A stretch of DNA of 64,000 nucleotides from Mariniflexile maritimum (GCF_009746565.1 NZ_WRPN01000003.1:186001-250000), one strand, 5' to 3'; shown: positions 27,552 through 36,904, numbered from the stretch's first letter. Program-made: numbers and translations. The notes: generated from the sequence alone by a model not told the origin.

Positions 27552-28529
27552 TTGAAAATTGTAGAGCAAATAAAGCAGCCTATTGCCTTTGAAATGGATC
27601 TTTTCGAGCAAAAGTTCCTGTTGTCAATGTCTAGTAAAGTGGCTTTACTTAACCGAATTACAACCTACATTGTAAACCGAAAAGGAAAACAAATGCGCCC
27701 CATGTTTGTGTTTTTGGTGGCAAAAATGGTATCCAATGGCGAAGTTTGCGAACGCACCTACCGTGGGGCCTCGGTTATTGAATTGATACATACGGCAACC
27801 CTGGTTCATGATGATGTAGTGGATGATAGCAACCGCCGCCGTGGTTTTTTCTCGGTCAATGCCCTGTGGAAAAACAAAATCGCGGTTTTGATAGGCGATT
27901 ATTTACTGTCGAAAGGCTTGCTTTTAAGCATCGACAACAACGATTTTGATTTATTAAAAATAATCTCGATAGCAGTGCGCGAAATGAGCGAAGGTGAATT
28001 GTTGCAAATTGAAAAAGCGCGCAAACTGGATATCACCGAAAGCATCTATTACGAAATTATTCGCCAAAAAACGGCAACCCTTATCGCTGCGTGCTGTAGT
28101 TTGGGTGCTGCCTCGGTAAAACCCGAATCGCAACATGTGGAAACGATGCGCAAATTTGGCGAACTTATTGGTATGGCGTTTCAAATTAAGGACGACTTAT
28201 TTGATTATAGCGACGACCAAATTGGCAAACCCACGGGCATCGACATTAAAGAACAAAAAATGACCCTACCCCTTATTTATGTGCTGAATACCGTAGCTAA
28301 AAAAGATAAAAATTGGTTGATAAATTCCATTAAAAACCATAATAAAGACACCAAACGGGTTAAGGAAGTGGTGGCCTTTGTGAAGAACAATGGCGGCTTG
28401 GATTATGCGATTACCAAAATGAAACAATTTCAAGAGGAAGCGCTACAATTGCTTAATACCTACCCCGAATCGAACTATAAAAATTCGTTGGCACTCATGG
28501 TGAACTATGTTATTGACAGAAAAAAATAA
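27552..28529 (+). CDS. Polyprenyl diphosphate synthase (trans-type)
   Basis: With a TTG start at 27552 the protein is 325 aa and reads MKIVEQIKQPIAFEMDLFE. The reading frame is open upstream to a TTG at 27474, but that segment does not look like the family. The first in-frame ATG (27594) would remove conserved residues. It has the first Asp-rich motif LVHDDVVDD, RR after it, and the second Asp-rich motif QIKDDLFDY. It condenses isopentenyl diphosphate onto an allylic primer to make a long-chain polyprenyl diphosphate for menaquinone or cell-wall carrier use. Chain length cannot be read safely. Confidence 0.88.
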   Translation: MKIVEQIKQPIAFEMDLFEQKFLLSMSSKVALLNRITTYIVNRKGKQMRPMFVFLVAKMVSNGEVCERTYRGASVIELIHTATLVHDDVVDDSNRRRGFFSVNALWKNKIAVLIGDYLLSKGLLLSIDNNDFDLLKIISIAVREMSEGELLQIEKARKLDITESIYYEIIRQKTATLIAACCSLGAASVKPESQHVETMRKFGELIGMAFQIKDDLFDYSDDQIGKPTGIDIKEQKMTLPLIYVLNTVAKKDKNWLINSIKNHNKDTKRVKEVVAFVKNNGGLDYAITKMKQFQEEALQLLNTYPESNYKNSLALMVNYVIDRKK

Positions 28530-28551
28530 GCCCCGTTTTTTAATTTGACTG

Positions 28552-30069
28552 TTACCCTAAAAATTTCCCAACCGATTTTTTGGCAACATTAAGTGCCCGT
28601 AACTCATTTTTCTTTTTAAATGAATGCCCTTCCATACGGGTTAATATATCTTTAAGAATTTTAATGGCCTCGTTTATATACGGCCCTTTGTTCAGCATCA
28701 CGCACTCTGCTTGTGCACCCAGTGCCGCATCGCTTATTTCGGCACGCGTTGGGATGCCCGTTTTTGCAAGGTTTTCCAATACTTGAGTTGCCCAAATAAC
28801 CGGAATATGGGCTGCTTCACAAAGCCATAAAATTTGGTTCTGCACTTCGGAAATACGCTCAAAACCTATCTCAACCGCCAAATCGCCCCGTGCTATCATA
28901 ACCCCTATTTTGTTGCGTTCCATACCGGCAATCAATATTTCGGGCAGGTTTTCAAAAGCCTCCTTGTTTTCTATTTTAAATACTACCCCTAGGTTTTCAG
29001 CATGGTTTTTTTTAAGTTCGTGGTACAAACTTTTAACATCATCGGCAGTTCTCACAAAGGAATACCCCACAATATCGGCATGCTTGCAAACAAAAGGCAG
29101 GTGCTCAATATCTTTTTGGGTCAATGCTGGCAAGTTAAGCACCGTATTGGGCAGGTTAATGCCTTTATGCGACGATAGTTTCGATTTGTATGAATCGGTT
29201 ACGACCAATTCTACCTCATCGGCTTTTTTTGAAATGACCCTGGTTTTAATCATGCCATCATCAAAAAACAACTCGTCGCCTTCTTTTACATCATCAATAA
29301 TTTCGTGTAGCAAAACACCTATTTCGGCCTTTTCAAGTTGTTGGTTTACCTCGCCGAACAACGATTTCTTGCCCAAGGTTTCGCGTTTAGTAAGGATGAT
29401 GTGTTCGCCCACCTGTATAGGGATGGCGCTTTTAATATGACCGTTTTTCTCATGGATTTCAATCTTCGAGGTTCGTATTTTTGGCCCCGACAAATCCATG
29501 TAAACACTTATTTTTTTGTGGCTCCCTTTATTGATCTCATGGATGGTATCTAGCATTTTTCGCCATATTGCCACATTACCATGACTTAAATTGATGCGGG
29601 CTATTTCCATACCGCTTAAAAACAAATCCTTAATAATTTGCTTGTTTTCGGCCGCTTCGTTGGGCAAGGTTACCATTATTTCGGTAAAATGCTTGTTTTT
29701 TGTTTCGTTAAACAATTTATTGGCATGCTTTTTCAGCAATTTCTTGCTTCCTTTATACCCAATAATCTCAATATTTGGATTGACATCAAAAGGAAGTCCT
29801 TGAATAAGTTTAAGGTTTCGAACCACATTGAACAAGTTGCCAAACACATAACCTTCGGCCGTCCGAATGGAGGAAATACCCATATCCGACAACGTATCGT
29901 GGTATTTTCTTAAGTCGAAACTCCTCAAAATCAAATACCTAAACAGGTTTTTGGCACTCAACCTATAATCGGCATGAACATGGGCTATTAAGGCTTCTAT
30001 TCTACTTTCATTATCAATTATTGTTTGTAAAATATGGGTTAATCCGCTATCGATTCTTTGAATTTTCAT
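28552..30069 (-). CDS. Pyruvate-kinase-like protein with N-terminal helical domain, lacking the C-terminal domain
   Basis: A 505-aa protein from the Met at 30069 (an extra Met 8 codons upstream gives 513). Residues about 1-125 are a helical domain (SAKNLFRYLILRSFDLRKYHD, ISSIRTAEGYVFGNL). The pyruvate-kinase barrel follows, with IARINLSHGN, YMDLSGPKIRTSK, GYSFVRTADDV, VFKIENKEAF, MIARGDLAVEIGFERI and WATQVLENLAKTGIPTRAEISD. The residues expected for metal, potassium and substrate are all present. The normal allosteric C-domain is absent: the protein stops about 35 residues after the AECVMLNKG segment. It may be a distinct pyruvate-kinase family or act on another enolate substrate. Confidence 0.8.
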   Translation of the reverse strand: MKIQRIDSGLTHILQTIIDNESRIEALIAHVHADYRLSAKNLFRYLILRSFDLRKYHDTLSDMGISSIRTAEGYVFGNLFNVVRNLKLIQGLPFDVNPNIEIIGYKGSKKLLKKHANKLFNETKNKHFTEIMVTLPNEAAENKQIIKDLFLSGMEIARINLSHGNVAIWRKMLDTIHEINKGSHKKISVYMDLSGPKIRTSKIEIHEKNGHIKSAIPIQVGEHIILTKRETLGKKSLFGEVNQQLEKAEIGVLLHEIIDDVKEGDELFFDDGMIKTRVISKKADEVELVVTDSYKSKLSSHKGINLPNTVLNLPALTQKDIEHLPFVCKHADIVGYSFVRTADDVKSLYHELKKNHAENLGVVFKIENKEAFENLPEILIAGMERNKIGVMIARGDLAVEIGFERISEVQNQILWLCEAAHIPVIWATQVLENLAKTGIPTRAEISDAALGAQAECVMLNKGPYINEAIKILKDILTRMEGHSFKKKNELRALNVAKKSVGKFLG

Positions 30070-30278
30070 TGTTTTAAATAAAACATGGTTCATCCTTCAA
30101 AATAACCACAATCTTTTCATATTCCGCCTTAAATTCAAATAAATATTTAATCCTAAAAAGTTTGGGTTTCTTGACAATTCATACAAATTTTTACAGCCAT
30201 TTCAATTATATTTAAAAAAAATACCAACCTAAGGCAACCATTGGCCTGAAATTGGCGTCTTTAGGTATAGAAGGCTAA

Positions 30279-30857
30279 ATGAACCCATTTTTGAAAGTTA
30301 TCCAACTCCATAAAAACCAATCGGCACTCATTAAAAGCGCCCTAAAAAACAACCGGGACGCGCAACGTGTGCTATACGAACTGTATGCGCCAAAAATGCT
30401 TAGCGTTTGCAGATACTATATTAAAGATGAGCAACATGCCGAGGAAGCTATGCTCAACGGCTTTTTTAAGGTGTTTTCAAAGCTAGGCGATTTTAAGGCT
30501 GAAGGCTCTTTTGAAGGTTGGATACGGCGCATAATGGTTAGGGAATCCATTTCGTTTTTAAGGCAACAAAAGCATATTGAGTTTCCTGTTGAAGAGTTTG
30601 ATATGGAAGCAGAAACCATCAACCCCATAAAAACAGAAATGGACGTTGGCGAAATACAACAAGCCATTGACGCGCTTCCCGAAGGCTATAAAATGGTATT
30701 TATAATGTATGCCATTGAAGGCTACAAGCACCATGAAATTGCCAATTTGCTAAAAATTACCGAAGGCACCTCAAAATCGCAATTATTTAAGGCGCGCAAG
30801 ATGCTTCAGGAAAAATTACAGAATTTAAACACAACAACAAGTTATGGAACCAAATAA
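30279..30857 (+). CDS. ECF-type RNA polymerase sigma factor
   Basis: A 192-aa sigma-70 family protein with only regions 2 and 4. Region 2 covers DAQRVLYELYAPKMLSVCRYY through EGWIRRIMVRESISFLR, and region 4 covers IDALPEGYKMVFIMYAIEGYKHHEIANLLKITEGTSKSQLFKARKML (quoted here by its ends only: ALPEGYKMVF and TSKSQLFKARKML). Its last 14 bases overlap the next gene, a membrane protein expected to act as anti-sigma factor. Such trios with a downstream outer-membrane protein are usual in flavobacteria. The inducing signal is unknown. Confidence 0.92.
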   Translation: MNPFLKVIQLHKNQSALIKSALKNNRDAQRVLYELYAPKMLSVCRYYIKDEQHAEEAMLNGFFKVFSKLGDFKAEGSFEGWIRRIMVRESISFLRQQKHIEFPVEEFDMEAETINPIKTEMDVGEIQQAIDALPEGYKMVFIMYAIEGYKHHEIANLLKITEGTSKSQLFKARKMLQEKLQNLNTTTSYGTK

Positions 30858-31551
30858 ATTTGATAACAACATCAAAGAAACCCTTGAAAATAGGCGTTTG
30901 CACCCTTCAAAGGAGTCATGGAACAAACTTTCCCAACACTTGGAAAGTCAAAATAAAAAACAAAACAACAAAGCTATTTGGTTTGTAGCTGTTGCTGCAA
31001 GTTTGGCAGGGTTGCTGTTTGTAGCCTTTCAGTTTTTTAATACCAAAGAAATTACACCTGTAATTACAGATTTCCCTGTAATCAAGATACAAGAAAATAG
31101 GCCCATTGCAAGTGAAAAAGAGACAGTAACAAACGATGGGTTTACGAATGAACATTCCAAAAAGCAACTGCTAAAAGCAACGACCAAAGTTGTCTCTGAA
31201 GCAATGGTACTTCCAAAAGAGAACCAGCATTCAATAAAATCTTCTGAAGAAGTTGCTAAAAGCATATCCGTTGAAACACAAAAAATAGAAACCATTGTTG
31301 CCCATGTGAACGATTTAAAAAACAACCACCAAACCGTTACCTCCGAATATATAGAAGCCTTGCTTAACCAAGCCGAAAAAGAAATCAGGATGCAAAAATC
31401 ACAAAATGGAAGCGCCAAAGTGGTTGATGCGTCTTTATTGCTGCAACAGGTGGAAACCGATTTAGACCAATCGTTTAGAAGCAAGGTTTTCGAAGCCATA
31501 AAGGCAAGTTACACAACCATGAAAACAGTTGTAGCACAACGTAATAACTAA
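30844..31551 (+). CDS. Single-pass membrane protein, putative anti-sigma factor
   Basis: A 235-aa protein overlapping the sigma-factor gene by 14 nt. A short cytoplasmic N-terminus (KETLENRRLHPSKESWNKLSQHLE, of the kind found in flavobacterial sigma-regulating proteins) precedes one transmembrane helix at about residues 44-64 (WFVAVAASLAGLLFVAFQFF). A long, polar, Lys/Glu/Ser-rich periplasmic part with helical repeats (YIEALLNQAEKEIRMQK, LLLQQVETDLDQSF) follows. The topology and gene overlap suggest it holds the ECF factor inactive. There is no recognised zinc-binding anti-sigma motif, so the role is inferred. Confidence 0.75.
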   Translation: MEPNKFDNNIKETLENRRLHPSKESWNKLSQHLESQNKKQNNKAIWFVAVAASLAGLLFVAFQFFNTKEITPVITDFPVIKIQENRPIASEKETVTNDGFTNEHSKKQLLKATTKVVSEAMVLPKENQHSIKSSEEVAKSISVETQKIETIVAHVNDLKNNHQTVTSEYIEALLNQAEKEIRMQKSQNGSAKVVDASLLLQQVETDLDQSFRSKVFEAIKASYTTMKTVVAQRNN

Positions 31552-31600
31552 AAAACATCAGTCAATAATCATCAAAATCAACATCAAAAAACGAACCGTT

Positions 31601-32692
31601 ATGCAAACAATTACCAAGTATTTCGTACTTATCGTGCTAAGTTTAGCCATGCAAATCTTAAATGCACAAGACACCATTAAAAAACCAAGTGACAACGACA
31701 AATTAGAGACCTTCCAAAAAGCCAAAGACCAGATTGCGAATGAAGAACGCGAACTTTTAAAAAAAGAAGTGGAAGCCATTAATAACCGGTTGGATAATTT
31801 GGAAATCTCGCCCGCAGAAGCCGAAATCCTAAAAAAGGAAGCAGCCAAAAAACGCGCCTTGAACATTGAAAACCGTTTAGCAATTATTGATCATAAAATT
31901 GCACTTTATGAGCGGAATGGAAAAGACTACGAATTTGTGGGTGAAAGAGCCATTAACGGTATCATAAGAATTGGCACGGGAGACAACACAAGTGAAAGTT
32001 TTGTTTATATTGGAGATAAGGCAAACGATAAACCCAAAAACCAAAAATATGATAAGCGCACCAGCAGCGATTTTGTATTGGCTTTTGGCTTAAACAATAC
32101 TATTGTTGAAGGCGACAAACTAGATAATTCGCCCTATAAATTTGGCGGTTCCCGCTTTTTTGAAGTTGGTTGGGCATGGAAAACCCGCGTGTTTAGAGAG
32201 TCGAATTTTATGCGCTTTAAATATGGTTACTCGCTCCAAATAAATGGGTTAAAACCAACCGATAATCAATATTTTGTCCAACAGGGCAACCAAACGGCTC
32301 TTGAAGCGTTTCCTGAAAACCTAAAAAAATCGAAACTCTCCATCAGTAATTTGGTTTTTCCTGTTCATTTTGAATTTGGGCCTTCAAAAAAAATAGAAAA
32401 AGACACTTATTTTAGATATTCAACCGCCAATCAATTTAAAATAGGGCTTGGAGGCTATGGTGGCTTTAACGTTGGTACGCGTCAAAAATTAAAATACGAA
32501 TTGGATGGCGAGCGGGTAAAAGAAAAGCAAAAACGCGGGTTTAACGCCAGTAATTTAGTATATGGCCTAAGTGGTTACGTTGCGATTGACGAAGTAGCAC
32601 TTTACGTGAAATACGACCTATCGCCCATTTTTAAAGACCAAGCCATAAAACAGAACAATATTTCTTTAGGGCTCAGGTTTGACATAGATTAG
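31601..32692 (+). CDS. Outer-membrane beta-barrel protein with N-terminal coiled coil
   Basis: A 363-aa protein with signal peptide (MQTITKYFVLIVLSLAMQILNAQ). Residues about 30-115 are strongly helical and charged (EERELLKKEVEAINNRLDNL, AEAEILKKEAAKKRALNIENR), probably a periplasmic coiled coil. The C-terminal two thirds alternate beta strands (FVLAFGLNNTIVEG, FFEVGWAWKTRVF, FKIGLGGYGGFNVGTRQ) ending NISLGLRFDID, a barrel end. It is the third gene after the ECF factor and its regulator (gap 49 nt) and so may be controlled by them. Confidence 0.8.
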   Translation: MQTITKYFVLIVLSLAMQILNAQDTIKKPSDNDKLETFQKAKDQIANEERELLKKEVEAINNRLDNLEISPAEAEILKKEAAKKRALNIENRLAIIDHKIALYERNGKDYEFVGERAINGIIRIGTGDNTSESFVYIGDKANDKPKNQKYDKRTSSDFVLAFGLNNTIVEGDKLDNSPYKFGGSRFFEVGWAWKTRVFRESNFMRFKYGYSLQINGLKPTDNQYFVQQGNQTALEAFPENLKKSKLSISNLVFPVHFEFGPSKKIEKDTYFRYSTANQFKIGLGGYGGFNVGTRQKLKYELDGERVKEKQKRGFNASNLVYGLSGYVAIDEVALYVKYDLSPIFKDQAIKQNNISLGLRFDID

Positions 32693-32901
32693 TCGTATTC
32701 TCAAATTATTCAAAGCACGAAGCAATCTTTCTCTTGATTATGAATCACTTAAAGATTGCTTCGTCGCTCCTTTCTGCCATTAACGTTTTAACAATTTTCT
32801 TCACTTTAGCTTGTTTTGGCTTTCTTGTTTTTTATAGGGCACTAAACAAACTTACTTTGGGCGCGATACAAATTCAATTGCGATACTTAAAAGAATTCCA
32901 T

Positions 32902-32909
32902 TATTTTTG
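32902..32909 (+). promoter_or_regulatory. -7 promoter box of the SprT-like gene
   Basis: TATTTTTG, 5 nt before the ATG at 32915. A TTG lies 21 nt upstream, within the permitted spacing. It would give an almost leaderless mRNA. Confidence 0.5.
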
Positions 32910-32914
32910 CAGGT

Positions 32915-33508
32915 ATGCAAAAGCTCCTTCAAGACTACATTCCAGAATCGGCCATGGCACCTGTTTTAAACCTTTTAAAACATGATCACCTAACCATAAA
33001 AATAAAAAACGAGCGCAAAACGCGCCATGGCGATTACCAAAAACTCGCCAACAACAAGCATCAAATAACCATTAACGCCAACTTAAACCATTATCGGTTT
33101 TTAATAACGCTCATTCACGAAATCGCCCATTTTGAAGCCTATAAAACCTATGGTCGCTTTATAAAACCACATGGCAAGGAATGGAAACGCACTTTTCAGC
33201 ATCTTATGCTTCCTTTTCTAAATCCAGAAATCTTTCCAGATGCACTTTTACCGCTTTTGGCAAAGCATTTTAAAAATCCCAAAGCATCAAGCGATAGCGA
33301 CGCTATTTTAGCCCTGGCTTTAAAGCAATATGACCAACCTAACAATAAAACCTTTATTTTTGAAGTGCCTTTGGGGGAAACTTTCAAAATTTATAACGGC
33401 AAAGTGTTCAAGAAAGGCGAAAAAAGAACCAAGCGATTTGAATGTATGGAAATAAAAACTGGTCGCACGTACTTATTCAACCCCAATGCAGAGGTTGATT
33501 TGATGTGA
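32915..33508 (+). CDS. SprT-like zinc metalloprotease-fold protein
   Basis: A 197-aa protein with an H-E-x-x-H zinc motif in LITLIHEIAHFEAYKTYG (His68, Glu69, His72) and a third ligand probably in the PHGKEWKRTF segment. This is the SprT/Spartan-like fold. The C-terminal half has a small beta-rich domain (FIFEVPLGETFKIYNGKVFKKGEKRTKRFECME, given here as FEVPLG ... KRFECME). The family may degrade DNA-protein crosslinks, as in eukaryotic Spartan, but bacterial roles are unproven. It is followed after 82 bp by manC. Confidence 0.88.
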   Translation: MQKLLQDYIPESAMAPVLNLLKHDHLTIKIKNERKTRHGDYQKLANNKHQITINANLNHYRFLITLIHEIAHFEAYKTYGRFIKPHGKEWKRTFQHLMLPFLNPEIFPDALLPLLAKHFKNPKASSDSDAILALALKQYDQPNNKTFIFEVPLGETFKIYNGKVFKKGEKRTKRFECMEIKTGRTYLFNPNAEVDLM

Positions 33509-33561
33509 GTTTACCATTGAATTTTGCAGTTTCAATACGCAGAAAATAGAAATTAAACAGA

Positions 33562-33579
33562 TTCCTGCTTTCACAGGAA
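33562..33579. repeat. Hairpin TTCCTG-N6-CAGGAA upstream of manC
   Basis: Arms 33562-33567 and 33574-33579 with a CTTTCA loop. It lies 11 nt upstream of the manC ATG, where it would form in the mRNA leader next to the purine-rich GAGAAAAAAG. A related word (TGCTGCGAAAGCAGGAA) occurs at 53383-53399 after purH, so this may be a dispersed short repeat. Confidence 0.5.
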
Positions 33580-33590
33580 AGAGAAAAAAG

Positions 33591-34673
33591 ATGAAAAACA
33601 AAAATTACTACGCCATATTGATGGCAGGCGGTGTTGGTTCCAGGTTTTGGCCCGTAAGCACCGAGGCGTTCCCTAAACAGTTTCACGACATGTTGGGAAC
33701 TGGCGATACCTTACTACAAAAAACCTTCAAACGGTTGGCGCACCTTATTCCTAAAGAAAATATTTTCATACTCACCAACGAGCGGTATAACCATCTGGTT
33801 TTTAACCAACTGCCCGAAGTTACCCAACGTCAGGTAGTTTTGGAACCCGCCATGCGCAACACAGCACCTTGTATTTTATATGCTTCGTTGAAAATCCAAA
33901 AAGAAAATCCAGATGCCCTTATGATTGTGGCACCCAGCGACCATTGGATTGAGGATGAATTGACCTTCACCAAAAACGTGCAGCAAGCCTTCGATTATTG
34001 TTCAAACCATAACGCATTGATGACGCTTGGTATCCAACCTACCTTCCCAAATACGGGATATGGGTATATTGAATTTGACAAAGCTTCCGCGGAAGCGATA
34101 AAATCGGTGCGCCAATTTCGTGAAAAACCCGATTATGAAACGGCCAAAGACTTTATTGCACAAGGAAATTTTTTATGGAACGCAGGTATTTTTATGTGGA
34201 GCGTAAAAAGCGTGGTCGATGCCTTTAAAAACAACCAACCCACCTTATATGCCCTTTTTCAAACGGGAATGGATGCTTATAATACCCATTTGGAAGCAGG
34301 TTTTATAAAAGACCATTACCCAAAGGCAGAAAACATTTCGGTGGATTATGCCATCATGGAAAAATCGGGAAATGTACACGTAATTGCGGCAGAATTTGAT
34401 TGGAACGACCTAGGAACTTGGGGCAGTTTGTACGACAAATTAGATAAAGACAAGGCAGGAAATGCAGTAGTACACGCCAAAACCCTGGCTGAGGAAGCTT
34501 CGGGCAACATGATTCGTACCCAGAATGATAAAATAGTTGTAGTTGATGGTTTACAGGATTACATAATTGTAGATAACGAACAGGTATTGCTTATTTACCC
34601 AAAAGCCAAAGAACAGGATATTAAAAAAGTGCTTCAACAAGTTAAGGACCAATTTGGAAAAGAGCACGGATAA
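33591..34673 (+). CDS. manC: Mannose-1-phosphate guanylyltransferase
   Basis: A 360-aa nucleotidyltransferase beginning with the GTP-binding signature MAGGVGSRFWPVSTEAFPKQF, followed by IMVAPSDHWIE, NTGYGYIEF, FREKPDYETA and ENISVDYAIMEKS, all typical of GDP-mannose pyrophosphorylases. It makes GDP-mannose from GTP and mannose-1-phosphate, for surface polysaccharide or lipid glycosylation. It has no fused phosphomannose isomerase domain (the longer bifunctional enzymes are about 470 aa). No other nucleotide-sugar genes are adjacent. The symbol follows usual annotation practice. Confidence 0.93.
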   Translation: MKNKNYYAILMAGGVGSRFWPVSTEAFPKQFHDMLGTGDTLLQKTFKRLAHLIPKENIFILTNERYNHLVFNQLPEVTQRQVVLEPAMRNTAPCILYASLKIQKENPDALMIVAPSDHWIEDELTFTKNVQQAFDYCSNHNALMTLGIQPTFPNTGYGYIEFDKASAEAIKSVRQFREKPDYETAKDFIAQGNFLWNAGIFMWSVKSVVDAFKNNQPTLYALFQTGMDAYNTHLEAGFIKDHYPKAENISVDYAIMEKSGNVHVIAAEFDWNDLGTWGSLYDKLDKDKAGNAVVHAKTLAEEASGNMIRTQNDKIVVVDGLQDYIIVDNEQVLLIYPKAKEQDIKKVLQQVKDQFGKEHG

Positions 34674-34754
34674 TCTGGTATTTAATAGAACAAATTCTTA
34701 TTTTGCTTATATTCACATTCCAAAAGTGGTTGCTATTGGACCTAATTTATAAAA

Positions 34755-36251
34755 ATGGAAGAAAACAAGTTTAATTTCTCGGAAGAAGAAGCCCAATCGG
34801 ATAAGGAAAAAACCGTTGAGCAGACCAAAGCGGCCATGAAACAGGACGCAATTGGTTTGTTGGCCAACATTAAACGCTTTTTTAAAGAATTATTAGACTT
34901 TCGTGAAGACACCGATCGAGATGCCACCATACTTGCCATAAAAGGCGATATTCCCTTTAAAGGTGCCACCGCATGGATTTTGGTATGCTCGATTTTTGTG
35001 GCTTCGGTAGGGCTTAATGCCAACTCGACCGCCGTAGTTATTGGTGCCATGTTAATTTCGCCCTTAATGGGCCCTATTTTAGGCATTGGTCTATCGGTTG
35101 CCATTAATGATGTGGACACGCTAAAAAAATCGTTGATCAATTTTGGAGTGATGATTTTTTTGAGCGTTTTAACCGCCTTCCTGTTTTTTTGGCTGTTTCC
35201 GTTAAGCGAAGAATCTTCAGAATTATTGGCACGAACCCAACCCGACATACGCGATGTGCTAATAGCCTTTTTTGGTGGTTTGGCACTTATAATTGCCCGT
35301 ACCAAGCGCGGTACCATTGCATCGGTTATTTTTGGGGTTGCCATTGCCACGGCCTTAATGCCTCCATTATGTACCGTTGGCTATGGGCTATCGGTTGCTC
35401 TGGAATACGATTTTGCAAAAGGTGTTAAGTTTGCCCTGGGCGCTTTGTATTTGTTTACCATCAACACCATATTCATTGCCTTAGCAACCTTTTTAGTGGT
35501 TAAGGTTTTGCATTTCCCCATGCTAAAATATGCCAATTCTGCCAAAAGAAGGCGCATTGGTAGAATTGCCACATTTTTAGCGATTATTGCCATGATACCT
35601 GCCATTTGGACCTTTGTGAACGTTTTAAGCGAAAGTAGGTTTGAAAGAGATGCCAGAAATTTTATAAATAGGGAACTTACCGCGTTGCCACATGCCGATT
35701 TTATAATCAAAAATGCGTCTTTTAAATATTCTGATAACGAAAAAACACCGTCATCCATTGAACTGAACACGTTTGGTTTGGATGAACTGCCCGAAAGTAC
35801 CGCAACCTTGCTTAAAGCCCGTTTGAAAAATTACGATGCCTTGAAAAATGCCAAGTTAATACTGAACCAGAACAGAAGCAGAAATCTTGACAATTTAAAA
35901 TACATGGAGCAAATAAGACTTCGGGATTCATTGGATTTACTATCGCAATCTGAAAAAATCATGTTTCTTGAAAATAAACTGAAAAGTTTATCGAAACTGG
36001 AACAGCTTCAAATTCCTTTCGACAAACTAACCAGGGAAGTGAAGATCAATTATGCTGCGGTTTCCAGAATTTCGTATGCCACGGTAATAACGTCTAACTT
36101 TTCTAAAATGGATACCCTTTCCGTTTTTACCGTAAAATGGAACAACAACAGCATTGATGAGGCTGGTATTTCAAAACAGCAACCACAACTGGAACGCTGG
36201 TTAAAAGAGCGTTTTGACCTAGATAGCTTGGTAGTAAGGCGCGAAAATTAA
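34755..36251 (+). CDS. DUF389-family membrane protein
   Basis: A 498-aa protein. The cytoplasmic N-terminus has acidic residues and an ESxxD-like helix. Residues about 70-270 contain five to six membrane helices of the DUF389/TIGR00341 family (VGLNANSTAVVIGAMLISPLMGPILGIG, in part GAMLISPLMGPILG; then ALIIARTKRGTIASVIFGVAIATALMPPLCTVGYGL, in part GVAIATALMPPLC). The G-A-M-L-I-S-P-L and A-T-A-L-M-P-P-L motifs are hallmarks. The C-terminal 200 residues are a periplasmic or cytoplasmic helical domain. The family is widespread but its function is not settled. Confidence 0.88.
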   Translation: MEENKFNFSEEEAQSDKEKTVEQTKAAMKQDAIGLLANIKRFFKELLDFREDTDRDATILAIKGDIPFKGATAWILVCSIFVASVGLNANSTAVVIGAMLISPLMGPILGIGLSVAINDVDTLKKSLINFGVMIFLSVLTAFLFFWLFPLSEESSELLARTQPDIRDVLIAFFGGLALIIARTKRGTIASVIFGVAIATALMPPLCTVGYGLSVALEYDFAKGVKFALGALYLFTINTIFIALATFLVVKVLHFPMLKYANSAKRRRIGRIATFLAIIAMIPAIWTFVNVLSESRFERDARNFINRELTALPHADFIIKNASFKYSDNEKTPSSIELNTFGLDELPESTATLLKARLKNYDALKNAKLILNQNRSRNLDNLKYMEQIRLRDSLDLLSQSEKIMFLENKLKSLSKLEQLQIPFDKLTREVKINYAAVSRISYATVITSNFSKMDTLSVFTVKWNNNSIDEAGISKQQPQLERWLKERFDLDSLVVRREN

Positions 36252-36379
36252 ACAAACCCTAATTTTTTATTGGCGGTTTTAAATTTTTACCAAAACCACA
36301 TTTCAATCCTAACGAAATTGCTAACAAAAATGTTCTGTTGGAACAATTTTTGATTAACTTTATCATAAAAATTAAAGCA

Positions 36380-36901
36380 ATGAGATTTCTTCCTAGTATA
36401 GTTTTAGCAATATGTTTTGTTTCCTGCGCGCCCATTCGTGTCAATTACGATTTTGAGAAAAATACCAACTTTACCCAATACAAAACCTATAATTATTATA
36501 GTGAGATGAACACGGGTTTAAGCGAGCTGGATACCAAACGTTTTCTGGATGCGCTGGACCAAAAAATGACCGCAAAAGGGTTTACATTATCAAACACACC
36601 CGATTTTTTTATCGATATTAAAAGCAACGAATACCAAGAAGTACAACGCAACAATGTGGGTGTTGGTTTAGGTGGCGGCGGTGGCCATGTGGGTGGTGGT
36701 ATTTCCATTGGGTTGCCTATTGTTCAAGCTAATGTAAACCGACAAATTACTATTGACTTTGTAGATGAAAACAAAAAACAATTGTTTTGGCAAGCCGTAA
36801 GTGAATCGAGTTTTAACCCAAAAGCAACACCCGAAAAGCGTGAAGCACTTTTAAATGCGATTGCAGAGAAAGTATTGATGCAATATCCGCCGAAACAGTA
36901 G
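36380..36901 (+). CDS. DUF4136-domain lipoprotein
   Basis: With the ATG at 36380 the protein is 173 aa and begins MRFLPSIVLAICFVSCAPI, a lipoprotein signal (lipid Cys16). The upstream in-frame TTG is rejected because it would bury the signal. It contains the DUF4136 features VNYDFEKNTNFTQYKTYNYY, a Gly-rich segment (GVGLGGGGGHVGGGISIG) and a C-terminal KREALLNAIAEKVLMQYPP. It is a predicted outer-membrane or periplasmic lipoprotein of unknown role. It lies 128 bp after the DUF389 gene and converges on the M64 peptidase gene. Confidence 0.85.
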   Translation: MRFLPSIVLAICFVSCAPIRVNYDFEKNTNFTQYKTYNYYSEMNTGLSELDTKRFLDALDQKMTAKGFTLSNTPDFFIDIKSNEYQEVQRNNVGVGLGGGGGHVGGGISIGLPIVQANVNRQITIDFVDENKKQLFWQAVSESSFNPKATPEKREALLNAIAEKVLMQYPPKQ

Positions 36902-36904
36902 TAT

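Noticed and set aside
32734-32985. 83-residue open frame with a hydrophobic N-terminus before the SprT-like gene
   Set aside because: It overlaps the well-supported SprT-like gene by over 70 nt in another frame and has no recognisable domain. A small membrane protein cannot be ruled out but is not supported.
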